A stretch of 5,141 nt of DNA from Candidatus Woesearchaeota archaeon (GTDB lineage: Archaea > Nanobdellota > Nanobdellia > CSSed11-243R1): contig SLLY01000049.1 in the NCBI GenBank assembly GCA_007133845.1, forward strand, positions 1 to 5,141, given 5' to 3'. The position numbers and the translations under genes were made by a program. Shown here in pieces: positions 1 through 5,023 of the stretch (position 1 is its first letter; every line of letters begins with the position of its first letter). Under the pieces are notes generated by a model, which saw only the letters and a list, made by a program, of their open reading frames with translations, was not told where the DNA came from and did not search any database.

Positions 1-537
1 GAAATTGACATATTAGAGGAACAATTTAATAAAAGTCTTTTTTTTGGTTATGCTAGTATACCAGGAATTTTTTTAACACACGAATTATTTCATATACTTG
101 GTGCAAAAAGTACAGGTGGCACCGTTCATGCATTAAATTTTGGAATGGATTCTAGTGGATTTTACAGTCATGTGTATGCATCAACACCAAATACTACTTC
201 ATATATTATTACTGGTGCATTACCTACTCTTGCAATAGTTCCCACATCTGCATATTTAATAAAAAAGGGAATAGAAGAAAAAGATTTGAAATATTCTGGA
301 ATTGGGTGGGCTGGCTTATTTTTACACATGGATTCTTTTTTATCTCCTGGCGGAGATTTTTATGAAATCGCAGCCACCGTTTCTGAAAATACTCGTTTTC
401 CATGTTCTGATATTGGAAACGTTTTATTAGGCGGACTTTTATTAAGTTCTGTCTATGCAACTTCTTATGGTGCAGTAGGAAAATGGGATATAGTGAAATC
501 GGCTGTAAATAAGCTATACAAAAAGATTAAAAGATAA
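1..537 (+). CDS. Membrane zinc metallopeptidase-like protein (HExxH), 5' truncated
   Basis: The reading frame is open from the first base of the window to the TAA at 535-537, so the N-terminus lies outside; 178 residues are visible. I see a classical zinc-peptidase motif HELFH at visible residues 27-31, within the hydrophobic stretch after SIPGIFLT. At least two further hydrophobic segments follow (about residues 68-87 and 136-157). A second motif, SPGGDFYEI (residues 115-123), could supply Asp119 as third zinc ligand, in the way the conserved Asp of site-2 (M50) proteases does. By family knowledge such proteins cleave membrane substrates; the M50-like assignment here is inference, because the classical NPxPDG-type motif is not exact. 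An unrelated integral-membrane zincin is the alternative. The C-terminus is lysine-rich and probably cytoplasmic. A T-run directly after the stop suggests the gene ends its own transcript. Confidence 0.6.
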   Translation, partial: EIDILEEQFNKSLFFGYASIPGIFLTHELFHILGAKSTGGTVHALNFGMDSSGFYSHVYASTPNTTSYIITGALPTLAIVPTSAYLIKKGIEEKDLKYSGIGWAGLFLHMDSFLSPGGDFYEIAATVSENTRFPCSDIGNVLLGGLLLSSVYATSYGAVGKWDIVKSAVNKLYKKIKR

Positions 538-538
538 A

Positions 539-545
539 TTTTTTT
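539..545 (+). terminator. T-tract after the metallopeptidase gene
   Basis: A run of seven T begins two bases after the stop codon at 535-537 and before tRNA-Leu. Archaeal transcription commonly ends at short U-runs without a hairpin, so this is a plausible terminator. In such AT-rich DNA chance T-runs are frequent. Confidence 0.4.
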
Positions 546-558
546 ATATTATTCATAT

Positions 559-684
559 GCGGGGGTGCCGGAGCCTGGTCAAACGGGATGGGTTTAGGAC
601 CCATTGGGTTAGTCCCTGCGAGAGTTCAAATGACCTTTTTGGAAAAAAGCTCAACCAAAAAGTCTGAAAGTCTCTTCCCCCGCA
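559..684 (+). tRNA. tRNA-Leu(UAG) with an intron in the T-loop
   Basis: All parts of a type II tRNA are present. The acceptor arm is 559-565 (GCGGGGG) with 677-683 (CCCCCGC), and the discriminator is A684. The D-arm is CCG/CGG with the conserved GG in its loop. The anticodon stem ATGGG/CCCAT (588-592, 600-604) encloses a loop with anticodon TAG at 595-597, reading CUA. The long variable arm (GGG/CCC, 606-616) is typical of leucine. The T-stem GAGAG (620-624) pairs with CTCTT (672-676), but its loop is interrupted by an intron at 631-670. After removal the loop reads TTCAAAT and the mature tRNA is 86 nt. CCA is not encoded. The gene converges on the PQ-loop gene with no gap. No clear TATA box sits at the expected distance; only AT-rich DNA lies upstream. 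Confidence 0.93.
631..670 (+). other. tRNA-Leu intron at position 59/60 (40 nt, strict bulge-helix-bulge)
   Basis: The junctions form a textbook archaeal splice motif. TTCA (625-628) pairs with TGAA (665-668) as the central 4-bp helix. On each side is a 3-nt bulge, AAT (629-631) and AGT (669-671), and cleavage after the second base of each leaves exon ends A630 and T671. The outer helix is the T-stem itself. The inner helix is GAC (632-634) with GTC (662-664), then, after bulged C635, TTTTTGG (636-642) with CCAAAAA (655-661). The apical loop is 643-654. Either T631 or T671 would give the same product, but only this phase gives the 3-4-3 geometry. The splicing endonuclease is not in the window. 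Confidence 0.88.
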
Positions 685-939
685 TTATTTTTTACGAGGA
701 AAAAAGCTATAATAAAGACTTATAGAAACTTGAAAAAGTATGAAAGAATTAACAATTATGAATACTAAATTATCTATCACCATACTATATGCCAATAGAA
801 TTATTGTTGCCAAAAGTATAATTCCTGTGAAAGTGTTGTCCATTCTTGATTTGCCCGTTCTTACGATATAAATTATTTCGGGCGTCCATGCAATTATGAG
901 CAAAAATGCACCAATGAATCCAATTATTTCCATATTCAT
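685..939 (-). CDS. SemiSWEET / PQ-loop family transporter
   Basis: This 84-residue protein consists almost entirely of three transmembrane helices (about residues 4-25, 37-55 and 57-79), the single triple-helix bundle of bacterial and archaeal SemiSWEETs. Helix 1 contains AWTPEII (17-23), matching the PQ motif with Glu in place of Gln. Asn64 in helix 3 sits where these transporters have a conserved substrate-pocket Asn. A charged loop GKSRMDN (29-35) separates helices 1 and 2, and the C-terminus FFPRKK is positive. Family members work as dimers and move sugars or other small solutes through the membrane; the substrate cannot be read from the sequence. The start at 939 is supported by a TATA element about 25 nt upstream; Met3 is the alternative. 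The stop codon at 685-687 abuts the tRNA-Leu end at 684. It is divergent from the cytidylate kinase gene. Confidence 0.72.
   Translation of the reverse strand: MNMEIIGFIGAFLLIIAWTPEIIYIVRTGKSRMDNTFTGIILLATIILLAYSMVIDNLVFIIVNSFILFQVSISLYYSFFPRKK
688..693 (+). terminator. Possible T-run terminator of tRNA-Leu
   Basis: Six T follow the tRNA after TTA, beginning four bases past the discriminator. This fits U-run termination of an archaeal tRNA transcript. The same bases encode the last two lysine codons of the minus-strand PQ-loop gene, so the signal, if real, lies inside a coding sequence. Confidence 0.4.
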
Positions 940-959
940 ATATTTACAGAGTAACTAAA

Positions 960-968
960 TTTTTAAAA
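960..968. promoter_or_regulatory. Central TATA element between two divergent genes
   Basis: The TTTTAAAA palindrome at 961-968 is centred about 26 nt before the ATG at 991 on the plus strand and about 25 nt before the ATG at 939 on the minus strand. That is the normal distance from an archaeal TATA box to the start of a leaderless transcript. No other strong TATA candidate lies in the 51-nt gap and neither gene has a Shine-Dalgarno sequence. A shared, bidirectional box is inference. Confidence 0.5.
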
Positions 969-969
969 G

Positions 970-1003
970 CGTATGTGTTTTTAATAAAACATGAGCACAT
1001 ACG
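970..1003. repeat. Inverted repeat across the cytidylate kinase start
   Basis: CGTATGTG (970-977) is the exact reverse complement of CACATACG (996-1003), with 18 nt between them. Including G-T pairs, the stem extends to 968-980 with 993-1005. It begins just after the TATA element and spans the predicted transcription start and codons 1-5. It might be an operator or an RNA hairpin, but could also be chance. Confidence 0.5.
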
Positions 1004-1596
1004 TTAAAAAGCTTAAAAATTATGAAAAAAAATTCAATATAAAAAAGAAAGGGATAACAATTACTGTTTCTGGGTTATCCGGTTCTGGAAAATCTACAAT
1101 TGCAGAAACATTGGCAAAAAAACTGAAAATAAAATATAAAAATATGGGAGATGTTTTTAGAGAACTTGCAAAAGAAAAAAATATTTCCATGGAAAAATTT
1201 TCTAAAACAAGAGCAAAAAAAACCGATATTTTATTGGATGAAAAATGTCTCAAACTTGCAAAAGAGGGAAACATTTTACTCAATGGTAGATTAACCGGAT
1301 GGGTTGCAGGAGATAATGCAGAAATAAGAGTTTGGATTAAATGCGATTTAAAAACAAGAGCAAAAAGAGTTGCAGAAAGAGAAAATAAAACTTTTCAACA
1401 GGCTAAAAGAGACATAACTGAAAGAGACAATGTAGATAAAAAGAGGTATAAAGAACTTTATGACATAGACGCTGAAAACACAGAAATATATAACTATATA
1501 TTTGATAATGGCAAAGCTACCTATGAAGAAGCAATCACCAAACCATCAAAAGATATTAAATTATTACTAGACAAAATGGACACAACCTCAAATTAA
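991..1596 (+). CDS. cmk: Cytidylate kinase, archaeal type
   Basis: This protein phosphorylates CMP (and dCMP) with ATP to the diphosphate, in cytoplasmic pyrimidine nucleotide synthesis. A P-loop GLSGSGKST occupies residues 28-36 after the beta-strand ITITVS. MGDVFRELAKEKNISMEKFS, from about residue 52, is the NMP-binding section typical of archaeal Cmk. The NGRLTGW segment near 98-104 and the arginine-rich RAKRVAERE followed by ITERDNVDKKRYKELYDID form the lid region characteristic of the family. At 201 residues it is slightly long because of a lysine-rich extension of about 20 residues (MSTYVKKLKN...) before the usual start; no Met lies nearer the P-loop, and a TATA element about 26 nt upstream supports this ATG. 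Adenylate kinase is less likely given GRLTGW. It is divergent from the PQ-loop gene and 29 nt before the S66 gene. Confidence 0.87.
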   Translation: MSTYVKKLKNYEKKFNIKKKGITITVSGLSGSGKSTIAETLAKKLKIKYKNMGDVFRELAKEKNISMEKFSKTRAKKTDILLDEKCLKLAKEGNILLNGRLTGWVAGDNAEIRVWIKCDLKTRAKRVAERENKTFQQAKRDITERDNVDKKRYKELYDIDAENTEIYNYIFDNGKATYEEAITKPSKDIKLLLDKMDTTSN

Positions 1597-1600
1597 ATAA
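1593..1600 (+). promoter_or_regulatory. Weak TATA candidate for the S66-nreA-yggU operon
   Basis: TTAAATAA overlaps the cmk stop codon and is centred about 29 nt before the ATG at 1626, a workable distance for leaderless transcription. The surrounding DNA is nearly all A and T, so the match is weak, and read-through from cmk is equally possible. Confidence 0.25.
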
Positions 1601-1625
1601 ACTCTAATTAATTATTTTAAATAAA

Positions 1626-2558
1626 ATGTTTAAGAAAATAATCAAACCTAAACGTCTTGAAAAAGGAAACACAATTGGGATAATCTCTCCTTCTGGTAGT
1701 GCAAGTTATGATAAAAAATCATTCAAAAAAGGATTGGACATAATCAAAAATCTAGGTTTTCATATTAAACTCGGAAAAAATGTTTATGCTGAACTCGATG
1801 AACATAAGTATAATTATTCTGCAGGCACAATCGAGCAGAGAATCGAAGATTTACATTGGGCATTTGAAGACAATGAAGTAGATGGAATAATATGTTCTAC
1901 AGGAGGAGATACAGCAATCCAACTTTTAAATAAAATAAATTTCAACATCATCAGAAAAAATCCAAAAGTATTTTGTGGAATGTCTGATATAGGAACATTG
2001 TTTAATCCAATTTTTTCCAAAACAGGATTGATAACGTTTCATGGGCCTATTGTAATGCATATGAAAAAATTTGTTAAAATAAATGCACATTTTTTAAAAG
2101 CAATTTCTCCAGAATCTATAGGAAGTATAACACCCTTTAATAAAAACAAATGGAAAACAATAAAATCCGGAAAAGCAAATGGAAGATTAGTCGGAGGAAC
2201 TTTTAGAATAGTAGAGCAACTTTTAGGAACTAAATTTGAACCTTCTTTTAAAAATAATATTCTTCTTCTTGAATCTCTTGGTACGAATGCAAAAGAAATC
2301 GAAAGAACACTTGCATGTTATAAATTACATGATGTTTTTGAAAAAATTTCGGGTTTGGTTGTTGGAAATCTTGATGGATATAAAGGCGTTAATTACAAAA
2401 GAGTTATACAAAGAGTTACAAAAAATTATGAATTCCCAATTTTAAAAATTGAAGAATTTGGACATAATTGTAATAACATTACAATTCCTATAGGTGTAAA
2501 AGCAACAATAGATGCTTCAAATAAAATATTTTCAATAGATGAATCTGCTGTGATATAA
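1626..2558 (+). CDS. Peptidase S66 family protein (LD-carboxypeptidase / MccF-like)
   Basis: The 310-residue protein has the full two-domain S66 layout. The N-terminal domain opens with the strand GNTIGIISPSG (14-24), then STGGDTAIQLL (91-101) and the nucleophile loop KVFCGMSDIGTL (114-125), with Ser120 in the family's GxSD motif, then TFHGP (137-141). The C-terminal domain has GGTFRIVEQLLGT (190-202), ILLLES with Glu216, and FGHNCNNITIPIG (278-290) with His280. Ser120, Glu216 and His280 match the known Ser-Glu-His triad, so it should be active. Relatives either trim the terminal D-amino acid from murein tetrapeptides or, as MccF, inactivate microcin C-type aminoacyl nucleotides. Which applies here is open, since archaea lack murein. 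It is cytoplasmic, with no signal peptide. The next gene begins 2 nt after the stop, so the two are probably co-transcribed. Confidence 0.88.
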   Translation: MFKKIIKPKRLEKGNTIGIISPSGSASYDKKSFKKGLDIIKNLGFHIKLGKNVYAELDEHKYNYSAGTIEQRIEDLHWAFEDNEVDGIICSTGGDTAIQLLNKINFNIIRKNPKVFCGMSDIGTLFNPIFSKTGLITFHGPIVMHMKKFVKINAHFLKAISPESIGSITPFNKNKWKTIKSGKANGRLVGGTFRIVEQLLGTKFEPSFKNNILLLESLGTNAKEIERTLACYKLHDVFEKISGLVVGNLDGYKGVNYKRVIQRVTKNYEFPILKIEEFGHNCNNITIPIGVKATIDASNKIFSIDESAVI

Positions 2559-2560
2559 TT

Positions 2561-3751
2561 ATGGTGTCCTCTCCTAATATGTGTGTAATCTGTAAGGGTG
2601 GAAAAAATTTGTGCGGAAATAATCCTTGTCCGCTTTTAGCTAAATTTAGTGCTGGCACCAAAATAAAAATAGGCAAGGAATTCTCCGGACCCTCCACATC
2701 AATTTTTGTCGGACATTCAAATTATCCCAATGTTTTTGCAGGTCCTATGGGCGCTATTGAAAATGAAAATTTTGTAGATAATCCTTCTAAATGGTTTGGC
2801 AATCCATATACAAAAATTATAGAAGCTCGTTCGATGACAATTCGTTCTAAAAATATATTGAACATAAAATCAAGAAATAAATTCATTGAAGAAAACCAGC
2901 TTTTGGCAATGTCAAGAAAACCCACAGGAGTTGATTTGACATTCAAGAAAGAACCAAAATACAGAGTGAATTTTTCAGATATAACACAGCCAATGGGGCC
3001 TTCCGCAGATTTACAAAAACTAAAAGTAATTGAAAATCCAAAAATTCCAAGAAAAGTTGAAAGTATTGTAAGCGACGATTTAAGAGCAATCAATCAAATA
3101 AATCTACTTCACAAAAATTATGATATCTATTACATAACAAATATTCTAACGAGCGGAGCGTTGGGAAAACAAAAAGACAAAAAAATGGTTCCGACAAGAT
3201 GGAGTATAACTGCAATTGACGACATGCTCGCAAAAGATATGATTAATCGAATAAGAGAGTACAAACAAATCAATAATTATTATGTTTATGAATCTAAATA
3301 TTTGGACAATAAATTTGTAATTCTTTTGATGCCAGGAAGATGGGAGTATGAAAATTTTGAAGCTTGGGCTCCAGGTTCTAGTTGGGCTAAAAACGCAAAG
3401 GAAACTTTCATTCTTGATGAATATGAACCCTTTGAGGGGAGAAAAACATATGCAGACAAAGAAGGCGGAGGTTATTATGCAGCAAGATTTGCGGTTTGTG
3501 AAGCTCTCGATAAAATGAAAATTCAAGCAAGAGTTATTGTTTTCAGAGAAATTTCAGAAGGATATATTGTGCCTTTAGGTGTTTGGCAGGTGCGTGAAAA
3601 TGCAAGAAATGCTATGAAGCAAAATCCAATTAAATTTCAAACATTAAATGAAGCAATAGATTATATAAGTTTAAAACTTACTCTTTCAATTGAAGAATAC
3701 AGAAAACAAAGTATAATTCTTCAACAAAAAAGACTTTTTGATTTTGTATGA
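2561..3751 (+). CDS. nreA: DNA repair protein NreA
   Basis: NreA is a conserved archaeal repair factor that binds the sliding clamp PCNA; genetic work in Haloferax links it to repair of mitomycin C damage. The N-terminus has a Cys4 motif, CVICKGGKNLCGNNPC (Cys8, Cys11, Cys18, Cys23), likely a zinc site. GPSTSIFVGHSNYPNVFAGPMG (about 43-64) and the later blocks SGALGKQKDKKMVPTRWSITAIDD and GGGYYAARFAVCEALDK are recognisable family sequence. The last eight residues, QKRLFDFV (389-396), fit a PIP box (QxxLxxF) with Val in the final aromatic position. At 396 residues it is full length. ATG 2561 lies 2 nt after the S66 stop with no Shine-Dalgarno; Met7 is a later alternative directly before the Cys motif. 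The end overlaps the next gene by 4 nt (ATGA), suggesting coupled translation. Confidence 0.92.
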   Translation: MVSSPNMCVICKGGKNLCGNNPCPLLAKFSAGTKIKIGKEFSGPSTSIFVGHSNYPNVFAGPMGAIENENFVDNPSKWFGNPYTKIIEARSMTIRSKNILNIKSRNKFIEENQLLAMSRKPTGVDLTFKKEPKYRVNFSDITQPMGPSADLQKLKVIENPKIPRKVESIVSDDLRAINQINLLHKNYDIYYITNILTSGALGKQKDKKMVPTRWSITAIDDMLAKDMINRIREYKQINNYYVYESKYLDNKFVILLMPGRWEYENFEAWAPGSSWAKNAKETFILDEYEPFEGRKTYADKEGGGYYAARFAVCEALDKMKIQARVIVFREISEGYIVPLGVWQVRENARNAMKQNPIKFQTLNEAIDYISLKLTLSIEEYRKQSIILQQKRLFDFV

Positions 3752-3972
3752 AAATAAAAGTGAAGGTTGTTCCTAACTCATCTGAACAATCGATTGAAAA
3801 AACAAATGAAAATGAATTCAAGATTAAGCTAAAATCAGTCCCCGAGAAAAACAAAGCTAACAAAGAACTTTTAAAAATTCTATCTAAGTATTTTAAAGTT
3901 TCAACAAATAACATCAATATTTCAAAAGGTTTTTTCTCAAAAAATAAAATAGTTGAAATAAAAAATGAATAA
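3748..3972 (+). CDS. DUF167 / YggU family protein
   Basis: The 74-residue protein matches the small DUF167 (UPF0235, YggU) family from end to end: an opening strand IKVKVVPNSSEQ (3-14), the central KIKLKSVPEKNKANKELLKILSKYF (25-49) with the hallmark PxxxxANxxLxxxL pattern, then the strands VSTNNINISKGFFSKNKIVEI (51-71). It is at the short end of the family range but looks complete. It has no signal peptide or membrane segment. The biochemical role of the family is not established. The start codon overlaps the nreA stop as ATGA and no Shine-Dalgarno is visible, so ribosomes probably re-initiate after nreA. The family is widespread in archaea and bacteria; placing it with nreA says co-expression, not shared function. 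Confidence 0.87.
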   Translation: MKIKVKVVPNSSEQSIEKTNENEFKIKLKSVPEKNKANKELLKILSKYFKVSTNNINISKGFFSKNKIVEIKNE

Positions 3973-3980
3973 ACAAATCT

Positions 3981-3987
3981 TTTATAC
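3981..3987 (+). promoter_or_regulatory. TATA box of the mgtE-like gene
   Basis: TTTATAC lies 21-27 nt before the ATG at 4008 and matches the archaeal TTTAWA consensus. The distance predicts a leaderless mRNA beginning at or next to the ATG. It indicates that this gene is transcribed separately from the S66-nreA-yggU group. Confidence 0.6.
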
Positions 3988-4007
3988 TTATAATTATTCT
4001 AATTGTT

Positions 4008-4985
4008 ATGCCTAAAAAAATTACTAGCTTAATGACATCTGGATATATTACGATGGATGAAGACAGCACCGTCAAAGAAGCACTGAAAGAATGGAAAAAA
4101 CTTACAAACCCCTCAAAAATAAGTCATATAATATACATTTTAGATAATTCAAAAAAACTTGTTGGAATTGTTGATTTGAGGGAAATATTTTTGCAAACTC
4201 CAAGCAAAAAACTGAAAAAATTGATGAAGAAAAGATGTTATTTTGTAAATGATAAATCCACTCTTGTCAATGCTGTAAGTGTAGTTGTTAAATATAAAAT
4301 ATCTGAAGTTCCTGTCGTAGATAAAGATAAAAAACTTTTAGGAGTTGTTCTTTCAGAAGATTTGCTCGATAATTTAAAATGGGACAAAAATCATAATATA
4401 AATCGTGTAGTTGACATAATAAAATCTGATGAAAAAATAGAAATAAATTTCAAACACATATTCAAAATAATTAAGGAAAGAGTAGGTTGGCTTATTGCAT
4501 GTGTTTTTGCTGGAGTCTTTCTTGCGGGAGGCATAATTAAGAATTATGAAGCGGCAATTGTTACCGTTCCAGCTTTGGCTGTTTTTATACCTGTGCTTAT
4601 GGCAACCGGAGGCAATATAGGAGCTCAAACATCAACTATATTTGCGAGAACTTTTTCTATAGATGAACCTAAATATAAAGAAAGAGTTATTCGTTTGCTT
4701 TTTCTTGATATGATAACAGGATTACTTCTAGGAATTATTTTAGGAGCTGCAATAGCGGGCTCTTCATATTTGATGTTTCCCGGAGATACATATCTTGCAT
4801 CTGTGCTTTTTGTAAGCACTGTTTTGATTTCAATAGTCGCGGTTTTTTTGGGGTTTGTAATCCCATTTTTAAGCAGTTTAATTGATATCGACCCCGCTAT
4901 AACTTCAGGCCCACTTGTAACAACAATAAAAGACGTGCTCGCACTTTTGATTTATTTTTTCGTGATTTATCTTTTTTATATTTAA
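4008..4985 (+). CDS. mgtE: MgtE-type magnesium channel with CBS pair
   Basis: A divalent-cation (Mg2+) channel of the cytoplasmic membrane. Two CBS domains fill the cytoplasmic N-terminal half (about residues 5-60 and 70-123). After a connecting helix (about 148-158) come five hydrophobic segments (about 159-177, 181-201, 227-251, 262-286, 303-325). The MgtE signatures are visible: VGWLIACVFAG, PVLMATGGNIGAQTSTIFAR (195-214), and in the last helix DPAITSGPLVTTIKD (295-309). Asp309 corresponds by position to the pore Asp that binds Mg2+ in Thermus MgtE. The separate N-terminal superhelical domain of many bacterial MgtE proteins is absent, so sensing would rest on the CBS pair alone. At 325 residues it looks complete. 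A TATA box about 24 nt upstream fixes the start; a T6 run follows the stop. No magnesium riboswitch is visible. Confidence 0.88.
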   Translation: MPKKITSLMTSGYITMDEDSTVKEALKEWKKLTNPSKISHIIYILDNSKKLVGIVDLREIFLQTPSKKLKKLMKKRCYFVNDKSTLVNAVSVVVKYKISEVPVVDKDKKLLGVVLSEDLLDNLKWDKNHNINRVVDIIKSDEKIEINFKHIFKIIKERVGWLIACVFAGVFLAGGIIKNYEAAIVTVPALAVFIPVLMATGGNIGAQTSTIFARTFSIDEPKYKERVIRLLFLDMITGLLLGIILGAAIAGSSYLMFPGDTYLASVLFVSTVLISIVAVFLGFVIPFLSSLIDIDPAITSGPLVTTIKDVLALLIYFFVIYLFYI

Positions 4986-4991
4986 CAATAA

Positions 4992-5001
4992 TTTTTTAAA
5001 T
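4992..5001 (+). promoter_or_regulatory. T-run and TATA-like element between mgtE and tRNA-Thr
   Basis: TTTTTTAAAT is centred about 27 nt before the first base of tRNA-Thr, the expected distance for its TATA box. The T6 part (4992-4997), seven bases after the mgtE stop, could also end the mgtE transcript. The two readings are compatible. Confidence 0.45.
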
Positions 5002-5023
5002 CAAATGGTTGTTTAAATTTTAA

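Noticed and set aside
542..549. TTTTATAT as the TATA box of tRNA-Leu
   Set aside because: It is only 10-17 nt before the mature 5' end, too close for a start at or upstream of the tRNA; it more likely belongs to the T-tract region after the previous gene.
559..684. tRNA-Leu as a pseudogene broken by an insertion in the T-arm
   Set aside because: The insertion is bounded by an exact bulge-helix-bulge motif and its removal restores a perfect T-arm, so an intron is the better reading.
1020..1283. Minus-strand frame opposite the cmk P-loop region
   Set aside because: Its hydrophobic Phe/Ser-rich product is the complement of Lys/Glu-rich codons of cmk, not a membrane gene.
1605..1614. Perfect 10-bp palindrome TAATTAATTA before the S66 gene
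   Set aside because: It contains only A and T in an almost pure A/T stretch, so chance explains it; no second copy was seen.
2722..3093. Minus-strand open frame (123 residues) inside nreA
   Set aside because: It is entirely antisense to conserved NreA sequence, with no promoter or family resemblance; a shadow frame.
3146..3526. Long minus-strand open frame (126 residues) inside nreA
   Set aside because: It lies opposite a well-conserved gene, its Phe/Ile/Cys-rich product has no recognisable domain, and such frames arise from the A/T-biased codons of the sense strand.
3988..4007. Magnesium riboswitch ahead of mgtE
   Set aside because: Only about 20 nt separate the TATA box from the ATG, leaving no room for a structured leader.
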